Source: DASZTV01 sp035548055
GTDB lineage: Bacteria > Actinomycetota > Actinomycetes > JAFAQI01
Assembly (NCBI GenBank): GCA_035548055.1
Contig: DASZTL010000108.1
Location: 1 to 64,000, forward strand
DNA: 64,000 bases
Direction of reading: 5' to 3'
Shown here: piece by piece, positions 16,302-24,207 of the stretch
How the letters are laid out: each line of letters opens with the position of its first letter
How positions within the stretch are numbered: the stretch's first letter is position 1
The notes under the pieces: model-generated
Seen by the model: only the letters and a program-made list of their open reading frames with translations
What the model was told of the DNA's origin: nothing
The model's database searches: none
Position numbers and translations under genes: made by a program

Positions 16302-16384
16302 GGCCAGGCTTGGAGTCAGGTGGCCGGCGGGTTCGTTCTCTAAGTGCCTGCCCACGACGTGTCGTGTGGCTCTCTAACGGGGTG
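16302..16384. repeat. Direct repeat, copy 2, plus a partial third copy
   Basis: 16302-16352 repeats 15001-15051 (40/51 identical). A further GCTCTCTAAC followed by GGG and TGC occurs at 16369-16384, matching the GCTCTCTAACCGGCTGC core of copy 1 more closely than copy 2 does. The transposase gene begins about 105 bp further on. The flank beyond the transposase (CCGCTACC...GGATTGT at about 17671) resembles what follows copy 1 (CCGCTA...GGATTGT), suggesting that the insertion sequence interrupted another copy. Confidence 0.5.
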
Positions 16385-16448
16385 CGCCCGCAGGTCGCCG
16401 TTATCTGGCGGGAAGTGGCTCAAGAGGGGTCTGCAGCGCTCAAGGTAG

Positions 16449-16489
16449 GCATGCCCTTTCCGTCGTCCGACTCGATGACGGAGGCATGC
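16449..16489 (+). ncRNA. Hairpin in the leader of the IS110 transposase, candidate part of a bridge (guide) RNA
   Basis: GCATGCC (16449-16455) pairs with GGCATGC (16483-16489), and CCGTC (16460-16464) pairs with GACGG (16477-16481). These are separated by an asymmetric internal loop and closed by a 12-base loop. It ends one base before the transposase GTG. IS110 elements of the IS621 type encode a structured bridge RNA in the non-coding end next to the recombinase; this hairpin is in the right place. It could equally be a translational control hairpin. Confidence 0.3.
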
Positions 16490-16490
16490 A

Positions 16491-17657
16491 GTGGGTGCAG
16501 TGATGATCGGGGTCGATCCCCACAAGCTGAGCAACACAATCGTGGTGATCGACGCGGCGGAGAAGGTGCTGGCACAGCATCGGTTCGCGAACGACCGCGC
16601 CGGCTACCAGCAGCTGAAGGCAGCCGCGCGCGGCTATCGCGACCGGACCTGGGCGGTGGAGGGCGCGCGAGGTGTCGGGCTCGGGTTGTCCCAGCGGCTG
16701 GTCGCTGAGGGTGAGCCGGTAGTGAATGTTCCACCGAAGCTCGCGACCCGGATCCGGGCGCTCGGCGGCGGCAGCGGTCGCAAGACCGACAACGCCGACG
16801 CCTATGCGGTCGCTGTCGCCGGCCTCCGCGCGAAGGACCTTCACGTGGTCACCGCGGATGACACCACCACGGTGCTGCGACTGTTGACCGACCGCCGCCA
16901 AGAGCTCGTCGAGGCCAGGATCGCGACGGTGAACCGGCTCCACGATCTGTTGCAGCAACTCATTCCTGGCGGTGCGAAGCCCGGGCTGAGCAGACACAAA
17001 GCCAAAGCGCTGCTCGCCACCGTCCGGCCGCGGGACCAGGTCGGGAAGACCCGCAAACTCATCGCCGGCGAGCATCTCGCCGAGCTCGTCGCGATCGACG
17101 CCCGCCTCAAAGAGATGAAGCAGCGGATCAGCGCAGTGCTTGCCGAACGCCCGACCAGCCTGCTAGAGGTCCGTGGGGTCGGGGTGCTGGTCGCCGCGAA
17201 GGTCATCGCCGAGGTCGGGGACGTGCGCCGGTTCCCGTCCAAGCATCACTTCGCCAGCTACACCGGCACCGCACCGATCGACGCATCATCCGGAGACAAC
17301 AACCGCCATCGGCTCAACCGCGGCGGGAACCGTCGGCTCAACCACGCCCTGCACATCATCGCGATCTGCCAGATCCGCTACCCCGGCGAAGGACAGGACT
17401 ACTACCGGCGCAAACGAGCCGCTGGCAAGACGCCACTCGAGGCGATGCGTTGTCTCAAGCGGCGGCTCTCCGATGTCGTCTACCGCCACCTCGTCGCCGA
17501 CCAGCTCGGCCAGATTGAAGCGAGCCCGGGAGGACACACGGGGGCGACTCTTCAATCCAGCGCGGCTGGCCCAATCCCCACGGCCAACACTTCGGATCAG
17601 TCACTTCCCGGACCCGCCAACCAGCACGCTACCCAGGCACGCAAACGCGCGTCTTGA
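16491..17657 (+). CDS. IS110-family transposase (DEDD recombinase)
   Basis: 388 residues from a GTG (a second in-frame start, ATG, lies at 16503). The N-terminal RuvC-like DEDD domain shows MIGVDPHKLSN, WAVEGARG and GRKTDNADAYAVA (acidic residues D, E, D, D). The C-terminal Transposase_20 domain shows LLEVRGVGVLVAAKVIAEVGDV, then FASYTGTAPIDASSGDNN with the serine-containing segment typical of the family, and RLNRGGNRRLNHALH. Both domains appear intact, so the element may be active. The last 50 residues are low-complexity. It is flanked by repeats and by an ORF pair of ParB-like proteins. Confidence 0.92.
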   Translation: MGAVMIGVDPHKLSNTIVVIDAAEKVLAQHRFANDRAGYQQLKAAARGYRDRTWAVEGARGVGLGLSQRLVAEGEPVVNVPPKLATRIRALGGGSGRKTDNADAYAVAVAGLRAKDLHVVTADDTTTVLRLLTDRRQELVEARIATVNRLHDLLQQLIPGGAKPGLSRHKAKALLATVRPRDQVGKTRKLIAGEHLAELVAIDARLKEMKQRISAVLAERPTSLLEVRGVGVLVAAKVIAEVGDVRRFPSKHHFASYTGTAPIDASSGDNNRHRLNRGGNRRLNHALHIIAICQIRYPGEGQDYYRRKRAAGKTPLEAMRCLKRRLSDVVYRHLVADQLGQIEASPGGHTGATLQSSAAGPIPTANTSDQSLPGPANQHATQARKRAS

Positions 17658-17715
17658 CACAGAGGGGATCCGCTACCTGGATTGTTGCGTGCACCAGCGC
17701 TATTAGTCTTCCGCT

Positions 17716-18417
17716 GTGCGGAAGCAGTTCCACTTCAGGCCGAGCCCGGGTGGACTCCACGCTTGGGATGTCCAGCGCCTCGTCGACCTCACGAGCGATC
17801 AGGCGCCTGAAGACCTCCCACTGGACGAGATCGCCGAGCTCAACGAGGACTGGTGGTACGCGCACGAATCCGAGCCCACGATCAGGTCCATCGCCGAACA
17901 CGCCCGCCTTATCAATACCGTCGACCTGTCCTTCCCGATCATCGTCGACCCCGACAGGCGACTCATGGACGGCATGCATCGCGTTATCAAGGCGCTACTT
18001 GCGGATCATAAGTCGATCGCGGCGAGGCGATTACGCGCCCTACCCGAACCCGACCGCACGGACCACAAGACCATCAACCCGCCGGTACGGCGGCCGCATC
18101 AGATACTGGATGGTCGACTACGAGCAGGCGCGAGATGCACTCTCGTCCCGTCGCGACCGGACGTGGGTTCTGGTGGACCGACAGGCTTTGGGTCGAAGCT
18201 GCAGGATTGCCGCCCCGGAAGGTCGCAATCGACCAGATCCCTGAGTTCGATAGGAACTGCTGGTTCTCGGAGGACTTACCGCCGACGTGCCGTGCCATCG
18301 CTGAACACGTCCGCCGCATCAACTCGGCTGACCTTCAATTCCCGATCGTCTTGGCAGCCGACGGCGGGCTCATGGACGGAGGCCACCGACTCGCGAAGGC
18401 ATGGCTTGGCGAGATGA
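17716..18417 (+). CDS. ParB-like 'DGMHR' protein, first of a tandem pair, with a run-on C-terminus
   Basis: The first 125 residues are a recognisable small family: HAWDVQRLVDLT, IAELNEDWWY, TIRSIAEHARLINTVDLSFPI, then DRRLMDGMHRVIKALL and PEPD. The DG-H-R motif recalls ParB/sulfiredoxin-type nucleotide-binding folds. Homologues normally end soon after PEPD. Here the frame continues for about 108 residues that only mirror the next gene in another frame, so the natural stop is probably lost. A single frameshift between 18009 and 18135 would instead join it to the second copy. The GTG start directly precedes MRKQFHFRPSPGG. Function unknown. Confidence 0.55.
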   Translation: MRKQFHFRPSPGGLHAWDVQRLVDLTSDQAPEDLPLDEIAELNEDWWYAHESEPTIRSIAEHARLINTVDLSFPIIVDPDRRLMDGMHRVIKALLADHKSIAARRLRALPEPDRTDHKTINPPVRRPHQILDGRLRAGARCTLVPSRPDVGSGGPTGFGSKLQDCRPGRSQSTRSLSSIGTAGSRRTYRRRAVPSLNTSAASTRLTFNSRSSWQPTAGSWTEATDSRRHGLAR

Positions 18418-18515
18418 CGCACATTTCGGCGGTGCAGTTCGATCGTGACCCCGAGCCGGATTGGATCGAAGCAGCCGGCACATACATGCCGTTCTGTGGC
18501 GACGCTTCGGGCTAG
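18135..18515 (+). CDS. ParB-like 'DGxHR' protein, second of a tandem pair
   Basis: 126 residues. It repeats the domain of the preceding ORF: VAIDQIPEFDRNCWFSEDLP, CRAIAEHVRRINSADLQFPI, GGLMDGGHRLAKAWL, and a final DPEPDWIEAAG. Similarity to the first copy is obvious but far from identity (for example DGMHRVIKALL versus DGGHRLAKAWL), so the duplication is old. No ATG matches the homologous start of copy one, consistent with either a separate gene or the second half of a split fusion. It ends within four bases of the convergent mftD stop. Confidence 0.6.
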   Translation: MHSRPVATGRGFWWTDRLWVEAAGLPPRKVAIDQIPEFDRNCWFSEDLPPTCRAIAEHVRRINSADLQFPIVLAADGGLMDGGHRLAKAWLGEMTHISAVQFDRDPEPDWIEAAGTYMPFCGDASG

Positions 18516-19747
18516 ACGGTGCGGCCTCTCGACCTCGATCGGGCGGGGGCTCGGACCGACCGAACTGAAGCGGAAGCTCCGGCCGAGCGACTGAAGCCCT
18601 CGGGCACGAGTACGTCGTCCGGGCCCAGGTCGTGCACCGACGCGTGGCCGAGGCCCATGACGGCGGAGTCGATCCCGCCTCTGAGGATGTCGAGCACGTT
18701 CTCGACGCCCGCCTGGCCGTTGGCGGCGAGCCCCCACAAGTAGGCGCGGCCGATCATGACGGCGCGCGCGCCCAGCGCGAGCGCCTTCACCACGTCACTG
18801 CCCCGTCGTACGCCGCCATCGAGCACGATCTCGATGTCCTTGCCGACGGCCTGCGCGATGGGCTGCAGCATCCGGATGGTGGCCGGGGTGCTGTCGAGGT
18901 TGTTGCCACCGTGGTTGGACACCGAGATCGCGGTGACGCCGGCGTCGACCGCGCGCCGCGCGTCATCGATGCGGGTGATGCCCTTGAGCAGGAACGGGCC
19001 ACCCCACTCCTTGCGCAGCCACGCGACGTCTGCCCAGGTCGGAAGCGGCGTCTGCATCCACTCGCCGTACGCGCCGAAGAACGTGGGGCCGCGCTCGTCC
19101 TTGGAGTCGGCCAGATTGGGCACCGACAGGTCCGGCAGCCGACGCGCGTTGAGGAACTGCATCAGCCAACCGGGACGGCGCAAGATCTCCGGTGCGAACT
19201 TGAACGCCGTCGGCAGGTTGACCGCCTCCGGAATCGCCGGGCTCCCCCAGTCACGCCCGTTGGAGAACGACCAGTCGAGAGTGACGATGACGCCGACTGC
19301 CCCGGCGGTGCGGGCGCGCTCCATCCGGGCGAGCATCTGGTCCTTCGAGCCCGACCAGTACATCTGGAAGAAGGTCTGCGGGTTGGCCGCGACGACCGCC
19401 TCGACCGGCTTGCTCGCAAACGAGCTGAGACCCATCGCGGTCCCGCGAGCGGCTGCTGCGCGAGCCACCGCGACCTCGCCATCGGGATGCACCGCCTGCA
19501 CGCCAGTCGGCGAGATGATCACCGGCATCGAGATCGGCTGGCCCATTACGGTGGTCGACAGGTCGCGCTGCGCCGACAAGCCCGCGACGTGCGGCGCGAA
19601 GCCGAGCTCGCCGAACGCCTCCTCGTTGTCGAACAGCGTGCGGCCTCGCTCGGAGCCGGCGACCAGCGCGCCGTAGACCGACGCGGGCAACCGCTTCTTC
19701 GCCCGCCGCTGCGCCTCTGCGACCGTTTCGAACCAGTCATTCGCCAT
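18512..19747 (-). CDS. mftD: MftD, mycofactocin biosynthesis FMN oxidoreductase (pre-mycofactocin synthase)
   Basis: 411 residues of the lactate-dehydrogenase/glycolate-oxidase FMN family: PVIISPTGVQAVHPDGE, FFQMYWSGSKDQMLAR, LLKGITRIDDARRAVDAG, then AISVSNHGGNNLDSTPA and LDGGVRRGSDVVKALALGA. In mycofactocin synthesis MftD deaminates and oxidises the AHDP intermediate to pre-mycofactocin. Placement at the 3' end of the mft operon and the 'SNHGGNNLD' wording distinguish it from ordinary lactate oxidases. It begins six bases after the mftF stop codon. The C-terminal 30 residues are arginine/serine-rich and probably not functional. Confidence 0.92.
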   Translation of the reverse strand: MANDWFETVAEAQRRAKKRLPASVYGALVAGSERGRTLFDNEEAFGELGFAPHVAGLSAQRDLSTTVMGQPISMPVIISPTGVQAVHPDGEVAVARAAAARGTAMGLSSFASKPVEAVVAANPQTFFQMYWSGSKDQMLARMERARTAGAVGVIVTLDWSFSNGRDWGSPAIPEAVNLPTAFKFAPEILRRPGWLMQFLNARRLPDLSVPNLADSKDERGPTFFGAYGEWMQTPLPTWADVAWLRKEWGGPFLLKGITRIDDARRAVDAGVTAISVSNHGGNNLDSTPATIRMLQPIAQAVGKDIEIVLDGGVRRGSDVVKALALGARAVMIGRAYLWGLAANGQAGVENVLDILRGGIDSAVMGLGHASVHDLGPDDVLVPEGFSRSAGASASVRSVRAPARSRSRGRTV

Positions 19748-19752
19748 GTCTG

Positions 19753-21159
19753 TTACTGCTCCGATCCGCGTCGTCGGACGACGACCTTGAGAGGTGCCAG
19801 GCTTCGCTGCTTTGCGCAGCCGGCGTAGACACCGGCGCCGTACGCCGCGTCGTCGGCGATCCGTCCGGCAACGAACCGCGGCAGCGCCACACCGGGTCGG
19901 CGCACGCGATGCTCCGCGATCGGCGCCGCAACAGCGAGCGCGCTCAGCATCGCGATGCGAGCCGTCCGGCGCCCCCTCGGTACCGCTGCTGCTGCGAGCA
20001 GCGGCAGCCCGAACTGGGTTGCATACCGGCCGACGCCACGCCAGGTCCCGGCCAGCGACTCACCGGTGAGCCGGGCGGCGGACAGCTCGCTCACGTTCGC
20101 CGACCGCAGCGCCTGCTGCGTGGAGAGGTAAGTGCCAACAGCGGCGAAGGCGGCGGCCTTCGGCTTGCGCGCAAGTGCGGCGGCGACGAAGCCGAGCGGC
20201 CACGGGTTCCCGGCGAGGTGCGCTGATGAGGCGGGGTGGCGTGCCGCCAGCGGCGCGGCGGCCGACCCATAGCGGAACCGCTTCGCGAGCCGCGCCGGCC
20301 AGTCGACCGGCTCGTCGTGGAACACCTCGACGGCGGGGTCGTAGCGCACCCGCCAGCCCGCGGCGTCGAGCCGCCAGACCAGGTCGACGTCCTCGCCGTA
20401 CCGGAGGTCGCGGTCGAACACCCCCACCTCGGCCAGTGCCGATCGCCGTACGACGAGGGCCGCGGTCGGCACGTAACCGACGACGCCGAGCGGCTGGACG
20501 CGAGCTTCGTCAGGTCCGAGGTCGAGCAGGCCACAGCGGTGGCGGTAACGGCCGGAGGCGTCACGACGGGCAGAGATGACTCGTGGTGCCACCGCACCCA
20601 CGGCGGGGTCGGCGAAGTGTCCGGCTAGCCGGTCGAGCCAGTCCGACGGCACGCGGCAGTCGCTGTCCACGAACGCCACCAACTCGGAGGCGACGTCGTC
20701 GATCGCGACGTTGCGCGCGCCGGCCGGTCCACCGGCGACCTCGCGGCGCAACAGACCGGCGCCGTGACGGCGCACGACGGTAGCGATGCCGACCGGGTCG
20801 GCGGACCCGTCGTCGACCACGATCACGCGATGGTCCGACCCGAGCGCATCCAGGCAGCGATCGAGGTAACCCGCCCGGTCACGCACCGGCACGACGACTG
20901 TGATGTCCGACCCGGTCGCGACGCCCGGACGCGGATGCGCCAGGCCGGCATCGGTGAGACGGCGGGCCAGCACTCCCGCCTTCGACGAGCCAACGACGCC
21001 GTCGCGGAGCTGTGCCCAGGCGACTCGTCCACCATCGGACAGCCGAAGCATGCGTCGCGGCCTGCCGCCGAGCAGCCGGCCGCCGCCCAGGTCGCGAGTG
21101 CCCGGGTCGATGGCAAGGGTCGCGCCCTCCGGGACCGGAGGCGCCTCGCTACGGGTCAC
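19753..21159 (-). CDS. mftF: MftF, mycofactocin glycosyltransferase
   Basis: 468 residues. An N-terminal region (GATLAIDPGTRDLGGGRLLG, and VAWAQLRDGVVGSS) typical of MftF precedes a GT2 domain: ITVVVPVRDRAGYLDRCLDA, VIVVDDGSAD, then FVDSDCRVP (DxD-like) and RYGEDVDLVWRL (ED). A C-terminal part with hydrophobic stretches follows. MftF attaches a beta-1,4-linked glucose chain to pre-mycofactocin. Its start overlaps the SDR stop by four bases (ATGA), indicating translational coupling. Length fits the family. Confidence 0.9.
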   Translation of the reverse strand: MTRSEAPPVPEGATLAIDPGTRDLGGGRLLGGRPRRMLRLSDGGRVAWAQLRDGVVGSSKAGVLARRLTDAGLAHPRPGVATGSDITVVVPVRDRAGYLDRCLDALGSDHRVIVVDDGSADPVGIATVVRRHGAGLLRREVAGGPAGARNVAIDDVASELVAFVDSDCRVPSDWLDRLAGHFADPAVGAVAPRVISARRDASGRYRHRCGLLDLGPDEARVQPLGVVGYVPTAALVVRRSALAEVGVFDRDLRYGEDVDLVWRLDAAGWRVRYDPAVEVFHDEPVDWPARLAKRFRYGSAAAPLAARHPASSAHLAGNPWPLGFVAAALARKPKAAAFAAVGTYLSTQQALRSANVSELSAARLTGESLAGTWRGVGRYATQFGLPLLAAAAVPRGRRTARIAMLSALAVAAPIAEHRVRRPGVALPRFVAGRIADDAAYGAGVYAGCAKQRSLAPLKVVVRRRGSEQ

Positions 21160-21956
21160 AACGCGAGCCCACCGTCGACCGGGACGATCGCGCCCGTCAT
21201 CGCGCTGCTCGCCTCACTGGCGAGGAACGCGATGACGGCGGCGATCTCGACGGGCTCGATCAATCGAGCGACCGGCTGCTGGCGGGCGAACTCCCCCGAC
21301 TCGGGCAGGCCGTAGAGCCGGGCGCTTTCGTCCAGCATCGCGGTGTCGGTGGAGCCGGGGCTGATCGCGTTGGCCGTGACCCCGGTCGGACCGAGCTCGC
21401 CGGCGAGCGCGCGGATCAGGCCGGTGACTCCGGCCTTCGCGGCGCTGTACGCCGCCAGCATCGCCAGTCCCCGGCTCGCGGCAGCGGAGGCCACCGCGAT
21501 GAACCGCCCGCTCCGTGGCGCGGGACGGCGAAGCAACGCCGGCACGGCCGCCCGGGAGAGGTTGAGGACGCCGCCGAGGTTGATGTCGATGAGCACCTGC
21601 TCGATGTCGATCGACAGCTCCCACTGGTTCACGCCGCCGCCGATGACGCCGGCACAGCCGACGGCCACGTCGAGCCCACCCCAACGTGTCTCGGCGTCCG
21701 CCACTGCGGCGGCGAGCGCGGCGGGGTCGCGTACGTCGGCGATGTGCGCCACAACCCGCGCGCCGGCGCCCGTGGATGCAACGACGTCGTCGAGCTCCGC
21801 GGCGGTGGCCAGCGCGTACGGCAACCCGTCGACCTCACCGCCGAGGTCGACGGCAAGCACCGCGAAGCCGTCGGCCGCCAGCGCGCGAACGGTCGCCGCA
21901 CCGATACCGCGCCCGGCGCCGGTGACGATCGCGACCCGCGGACTCACGCCCGCCAC
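21156..21956 (-). CDS. Mycofactocin-locus SDR oxidoreductase
   Basis: 266 residues. SDR features: VAIVTGAGRGIGAATVRAL (TGxxxGIG), AVDLGGEVDGLPYALATA, GCAGVIGG, catalytic serine in FIAVASAAASRG, YSAAKAGVTGL (YxxxK). The long insert after beta-2 (GGEVDGLPYALATAAELDDVV) is characteristic of mycofactocin-coupled SDRs, which shield their nicotinamide and cannot exchange NADH freely. It is embedded between mftE (13-bp overlap) and mftF (4-bp overlap), so it is part of the same translationally coupled operon. It probably passes electrons to mycofactocin; the alcohol it oxidises is unknown. Confidence 0.87.
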   Translation of the reverse strand: MAGVSPRVAIVTGAGRGIGAATVRALAADGFAVLAVDLGGEVDGLPYALATAAELDDVVASTGAGARVVAHIADVRDPAALAAAVADAETRWGGLDVAVGCAGVIGGGVNQWELSIDIEQVLIDINLGGVLNLSRAAVPALLRRPAPRSGRFIAVASAAASRGLAMLAAYSAAKAGVTGLIRALAGELGPTGVTANAISPGSTDTAMLDESARLYGLPESGEFARQQPVARLIEPVEIAAVIAFLASEASSAMTGAIVPVDGGLAL

Positions 21957-22621
21957 CGAACGACGTCAGCGATCAGATGGGCAGCGGCCTGGTCGAGAAG
22001 TGCCTCGCCCTCCGGTGCGCTCGCGCCCACCGGGTTGCCGAGGACGCCGGTCGGGCTGACGGCGCGGACGCCCTCCGCGCGCAGCTGCGGCAACAGCTCC
22101 GATAGCGGTTGCATGTTGCCCGGCGCGGCCATGTCGAGCCGGACCCGGTTGGGCTGGACGACGAGCATCATCGACGTCTCGACGCGACCCGCGTGCGGAT
22201 CGCCCTCCCAGCGCGGGAGGAACATCATCACGTTGTGGCCCTCCTCGCGAGCGCGCGTCACGCTGCGCAGGAGCGCCTCGGCGTTCCCGCCGTGGCCGCA
22301 CACGAATACGACGCCGTCGAAGCTGGCCGAGGCGGATCGCACCAGCTCGATGAGCACCAGCTCGAGCGCCTCCTGCCCGATCGACAGGGTTCCGGGGAAG
22401 CCAGCGTGCTCACCGCTCGACCCGTAAGGCAGCGCAGGTGCGACCACGACGTCGTCCCGCTCGGCGGCCAGCAGATCGCACAACACGACGGCGATCTCGG
22501 TGTCGGTCGCGAACGGCAGGTGCGGCCCGTGCTGCTCGGTCGATCCGAGCGGGACCGCGAGCAGCGGGCGCCTGCCGTCAAGGTCTGGCCAGGTGAGGTC
22601 ACTGAGCCGGGCGCTCGTCAT
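21944..22621 (-). CDS. mftE: MftE, mycofactocin precursor peptidase (creatininase family)
   Basis: 225 residues starting at the ATG at 22621, ten bases after mftC. Creatininase-fold metal motifs: LLAVPLGSTEQHGPHLPFATD (E,H,D; about residue 25), VFVCGHGGN (H; about 115), and DPHAGRVETSMMLV (H,E; about 155). MftE cleaves the MftC-modified MftA peptide to release the Val-Tyr-derived AHDP. The frame is open further upstream to 22762, but only as antisense-like extension across mftC, so the downstream ATG is chosen. Confidence 0.9.
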   Translation of the reverse strand: MTSARLSDLTWPDLDGRRPLLAVPLGSTEQHGPHLPFATDTEIAVVLCDLLAAERDDVVVAPALPYGSSGEHAGFPGTLSIGQEALELVLIELVRSASASFDGVVFVCGHGGNAEALLRSVTRAREEGHNVMMFLPRWEGDPHAGRVETSMMLVVQPNRVRLDMAAPGNMQPLSELLPQLRAEGVRAVSPTGVLGNPVGASAPEGEALLDQAAAHLIADVVRWRA

Positions 22622-22631
22622 GGTGGGACCG

Positions 22632-23780
22632 CTACGCCAGCGGACTGGCGTCGCAGGCGCGGTCCGGCCGCTTGCCGATGGTGATCGGCACGCCACGTGA
22701 GTGGTCCGGCGACGGACGAGGCGTGCTGCCCGCCGGGACGGCTGCGAGGGAGGACTCGCCATGCCCCTTCACGCATTCGGGGTCAGGCCCGTCGAGTGGC
22801 AGACCGGTGAAGAACTTCGCCGCCATGCAGCCTCCGCGGCAGGCGTCGTACGACGAGCACTTCGTGCAGGCGCCGCCGGTCTGCGGGCTGCGCAGCTCGG
22901 CGAACAATGACGACTCCCGCCACACCGTCTCGAATCCGCCGGCGTTGCGGACGTTGCCGGCGAGGAACTGCTCGTGGATCGCGAACGGGCAGGCGTAGAC
23001 GTCACCGACCGGATCGACGAGACATACGACGCGTCCGGCACCGCAGAGGTTGAGACCCGGGAGTGCGTCGCCGTAGGCGCCGAGATGGAAGAACGAGTCG
23101 CCCGTGAGTACCTGCTCGCCATTGCCGACCAGCCAGTCGTAGAGCGCACGCTGCTGCTCGGGTAACGGGTGCAGCTCGTGCCAGACCTCGGCGCCGCGAC
23201 CGGCCGGACGCAGCCGCGTGATGCGCAGCTGCGCGTCGTACCGATCGGCGATCGCCTTGAACTCGTCGAGCTGGCCGATGTTGTGCCGGGTCATGACGAC
23301 CGAGATCTTGAAGCCGCGCATCCCCGCGGCGTACAGGTTCTCCATCGCGCGGATCGCGGTCGCGAACGAGCCCGGGCCACGCACTGCGTCGTTGACCTCG
23401 GCGGTCGCGCCATCGATCGAGATCTGTACGTCGACGTAGTCGCTCGCCGCGAGCCGCTTCGCGACGCCGGGGGTGATCTTCACACCGTTGGTGGAGAACT
23501 TCACGCCGACGTGATGCGCGGTCGCGTAGTCGACGAGCTCCCAGAAGTCGCTGCGAACGGTCGGCTCGCCACCGCCGATGTTGACGTAGAAGACCTGCAT
23601 CCGCTCGAAGGTGTCGATGAGCGCCTTGCACTCGTCGGTGCTCAGCTCACGCGGATCACGACGACCGGAGCTGGACAGGCAGTGGGTGCACGCGAGGTTG
23701 CAGGCGTAGGTGAGCTCCCACGTCAGGCAGATCGGCGAGTCGAGGCCGAGCTCGAAGTGATCGAGCAGCGTGGCAGTCAT
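22632..23780 (-). CDS. mftC: MftC, mycofactocin radical SAM maturase
   Basis: 382 residues. Radical SAM cluster motif CNLACTHC at about residue 27 and a SPASM-type C-terminal cysteine set (CGAGRVVCLVDPVGDVYACPF; CTKCSSYDACRGGC). The tail, KRPDRACDASPLA, is typical of MftC. It catalyses the oxidative decarboxylation and cross-linking of the C-terminal Val-Tyr of MftA, using MftB as peptide chaperone. Its start overlaps the end of mftB by four bases (ATGA). All cysteine ligands expected for three Fe-S clusters seem present. Confidence 0.95.
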   Translation of the reverse strand: MTATLLDHFELGLDSPICLTWELTYACNLACTHCLSSSGRRDPRELSTDECKALIDTFERMQVFYVNIGGGEPTVRSDFWELVDYATAHHVGVKFSTNGVKITPGVAKRLAASDYVDVQISIDGATAEVNDAVRGPGSFATAIRAMENLYAAGMRGFKISVVMTRHNIGQLDEFKAIADRYDAQLRITRLRPAGRGAEVWHELHPLPEQQRALYDWLVGNGEQVLTGDSFFHLGAYGDALPGLNLCGAGRVVCLVDPVGDVYACPFAIHEQFLAGNVRNAGGFETVWRESSLFAELRSPQTGGACTKCSSYDACRGGCMAAKFFTGLPLDGPDPECVKGHGESSLAAVPAGSTPRPSPDHSRGVPITIGKRPDRACDASPLA

Positions 23781-24073
23781 GTGGCAACCCGTTCCCGGAT
23801 CATGTCGGTGGCGGCGAGCCCGGCCAGTGCGCGCTCGTACGTCGGCGTGTCGGCCTCGGTCACGCCGGACTCGGCCAGCGCGACACGGGCCGACGTGGAC
23901 GAGTCAAGCCGCCGGACCGCGTCGAGCAGCGTCGGCGTCTTCAGGAACGACAGCCGGCGGGTGCCGAAGTGGTACAGCAGGGCGCCGAAGCGCTCCGGCC
24001 GGACGGCGACGCTGGGGTGGATCTCCCAGGCGCTGTCCAAGTCGAAGCCGGAGGCTTCGCCTTCAGTAGGCAC
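23777..24073 (-). CDS. mftB: MftB, mycofactocin precursor-binding chaperone (RRE protein)
   Basis: 98 residues from a GTG at 24073, beginning PTEGEASGFDLDSAWEIHPSV. The segment WEIHPSVAVRPERFGALLYHFGTRRLSFLKTPTLL is the winged-helix RiPP recognition element fold of MftB/PqqD-like proteins. It binds the MftA leader and delivers it to MftC. The stop overlaps the mftC start. An extension upstream to 24460 would run antisense through mftA and mftR, so it is rejected. The GTG lies 11 bases after the mftA stop. Confidence 0.88.
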   Translation of the reverse strand: MPTEGEASGFDLDSAWEIHPSVAVRPERFGALLYHFGTRRLSFLKTPTLLDAVRRLDSSTSARVALAESGVTEADTPTYERALAGLAATDMIRERVAT

Positions 24074-24084
24074 GGTCGAACGAC

Positions 24085-24207
24085 TTAGTAGACACCACAC
24101 ATGCCGTCGATCGAGACATCCTCGACGAGCACGTCCTCGACGACGACGGCTTCGGCCGTCTCGTCGGTCTCGGTCTCTACGGCCGCATCGGTCGCGGTCG
24201 GCGTCAT
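24085..24207 (-). CDS. mftA: MftA, mycofactocin precursor peptide
   Basis: 40 residues, too short for many gene callers. A highly acidic leader (ETETDETAEAVVVEDVLVED) is followed by the core VSIDGMCGVY; the last Val-Tyr pair is what becomes mycofactocin. The ATG at 24207 is preceded by AGGGAGAAGCC, a good ribosome binding site, which favours it over an upstream in-frame start at 24279. It is the first gene of the operon mftA-B-C-E-SDR-F-D. The Ile-Asp-Gly-Met-Cys-Gly-Val-Tyr end is the conserved signature. Confidence 0.93.
   Translation of the reverse strand: MTPTATDAAVETETDETAEAVVVEDVLVEDVSIDGMCGVY

Larger units (their letters stand above)
16380..17667 (+). mobile_element. IS110-family insertion sequence (approximate limits)
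   Basis: The transposase gene is complete. Limits are estimates: GGGG follows CTCTCTAAC on the left (about 16379-16382) and AGAGGGG on the right (17661-17667), and sequence on both outer sides resembles the contiguous repeat at 15033-15072. IS110 elements have no classic terminal inverted repeats and often make no target duplication, so ends cannot be fixed without an empty site. The left non-coding part (about 110 bp) holds a hairpin; the right is about 10 bp. Confidence 0.45.

Noticed and set aside
17658..17715. CRISPR-like or integron-like repeats near the IS110 element
   Set aside because: No regularly spaced repeats; only diverged direct repeats were found.
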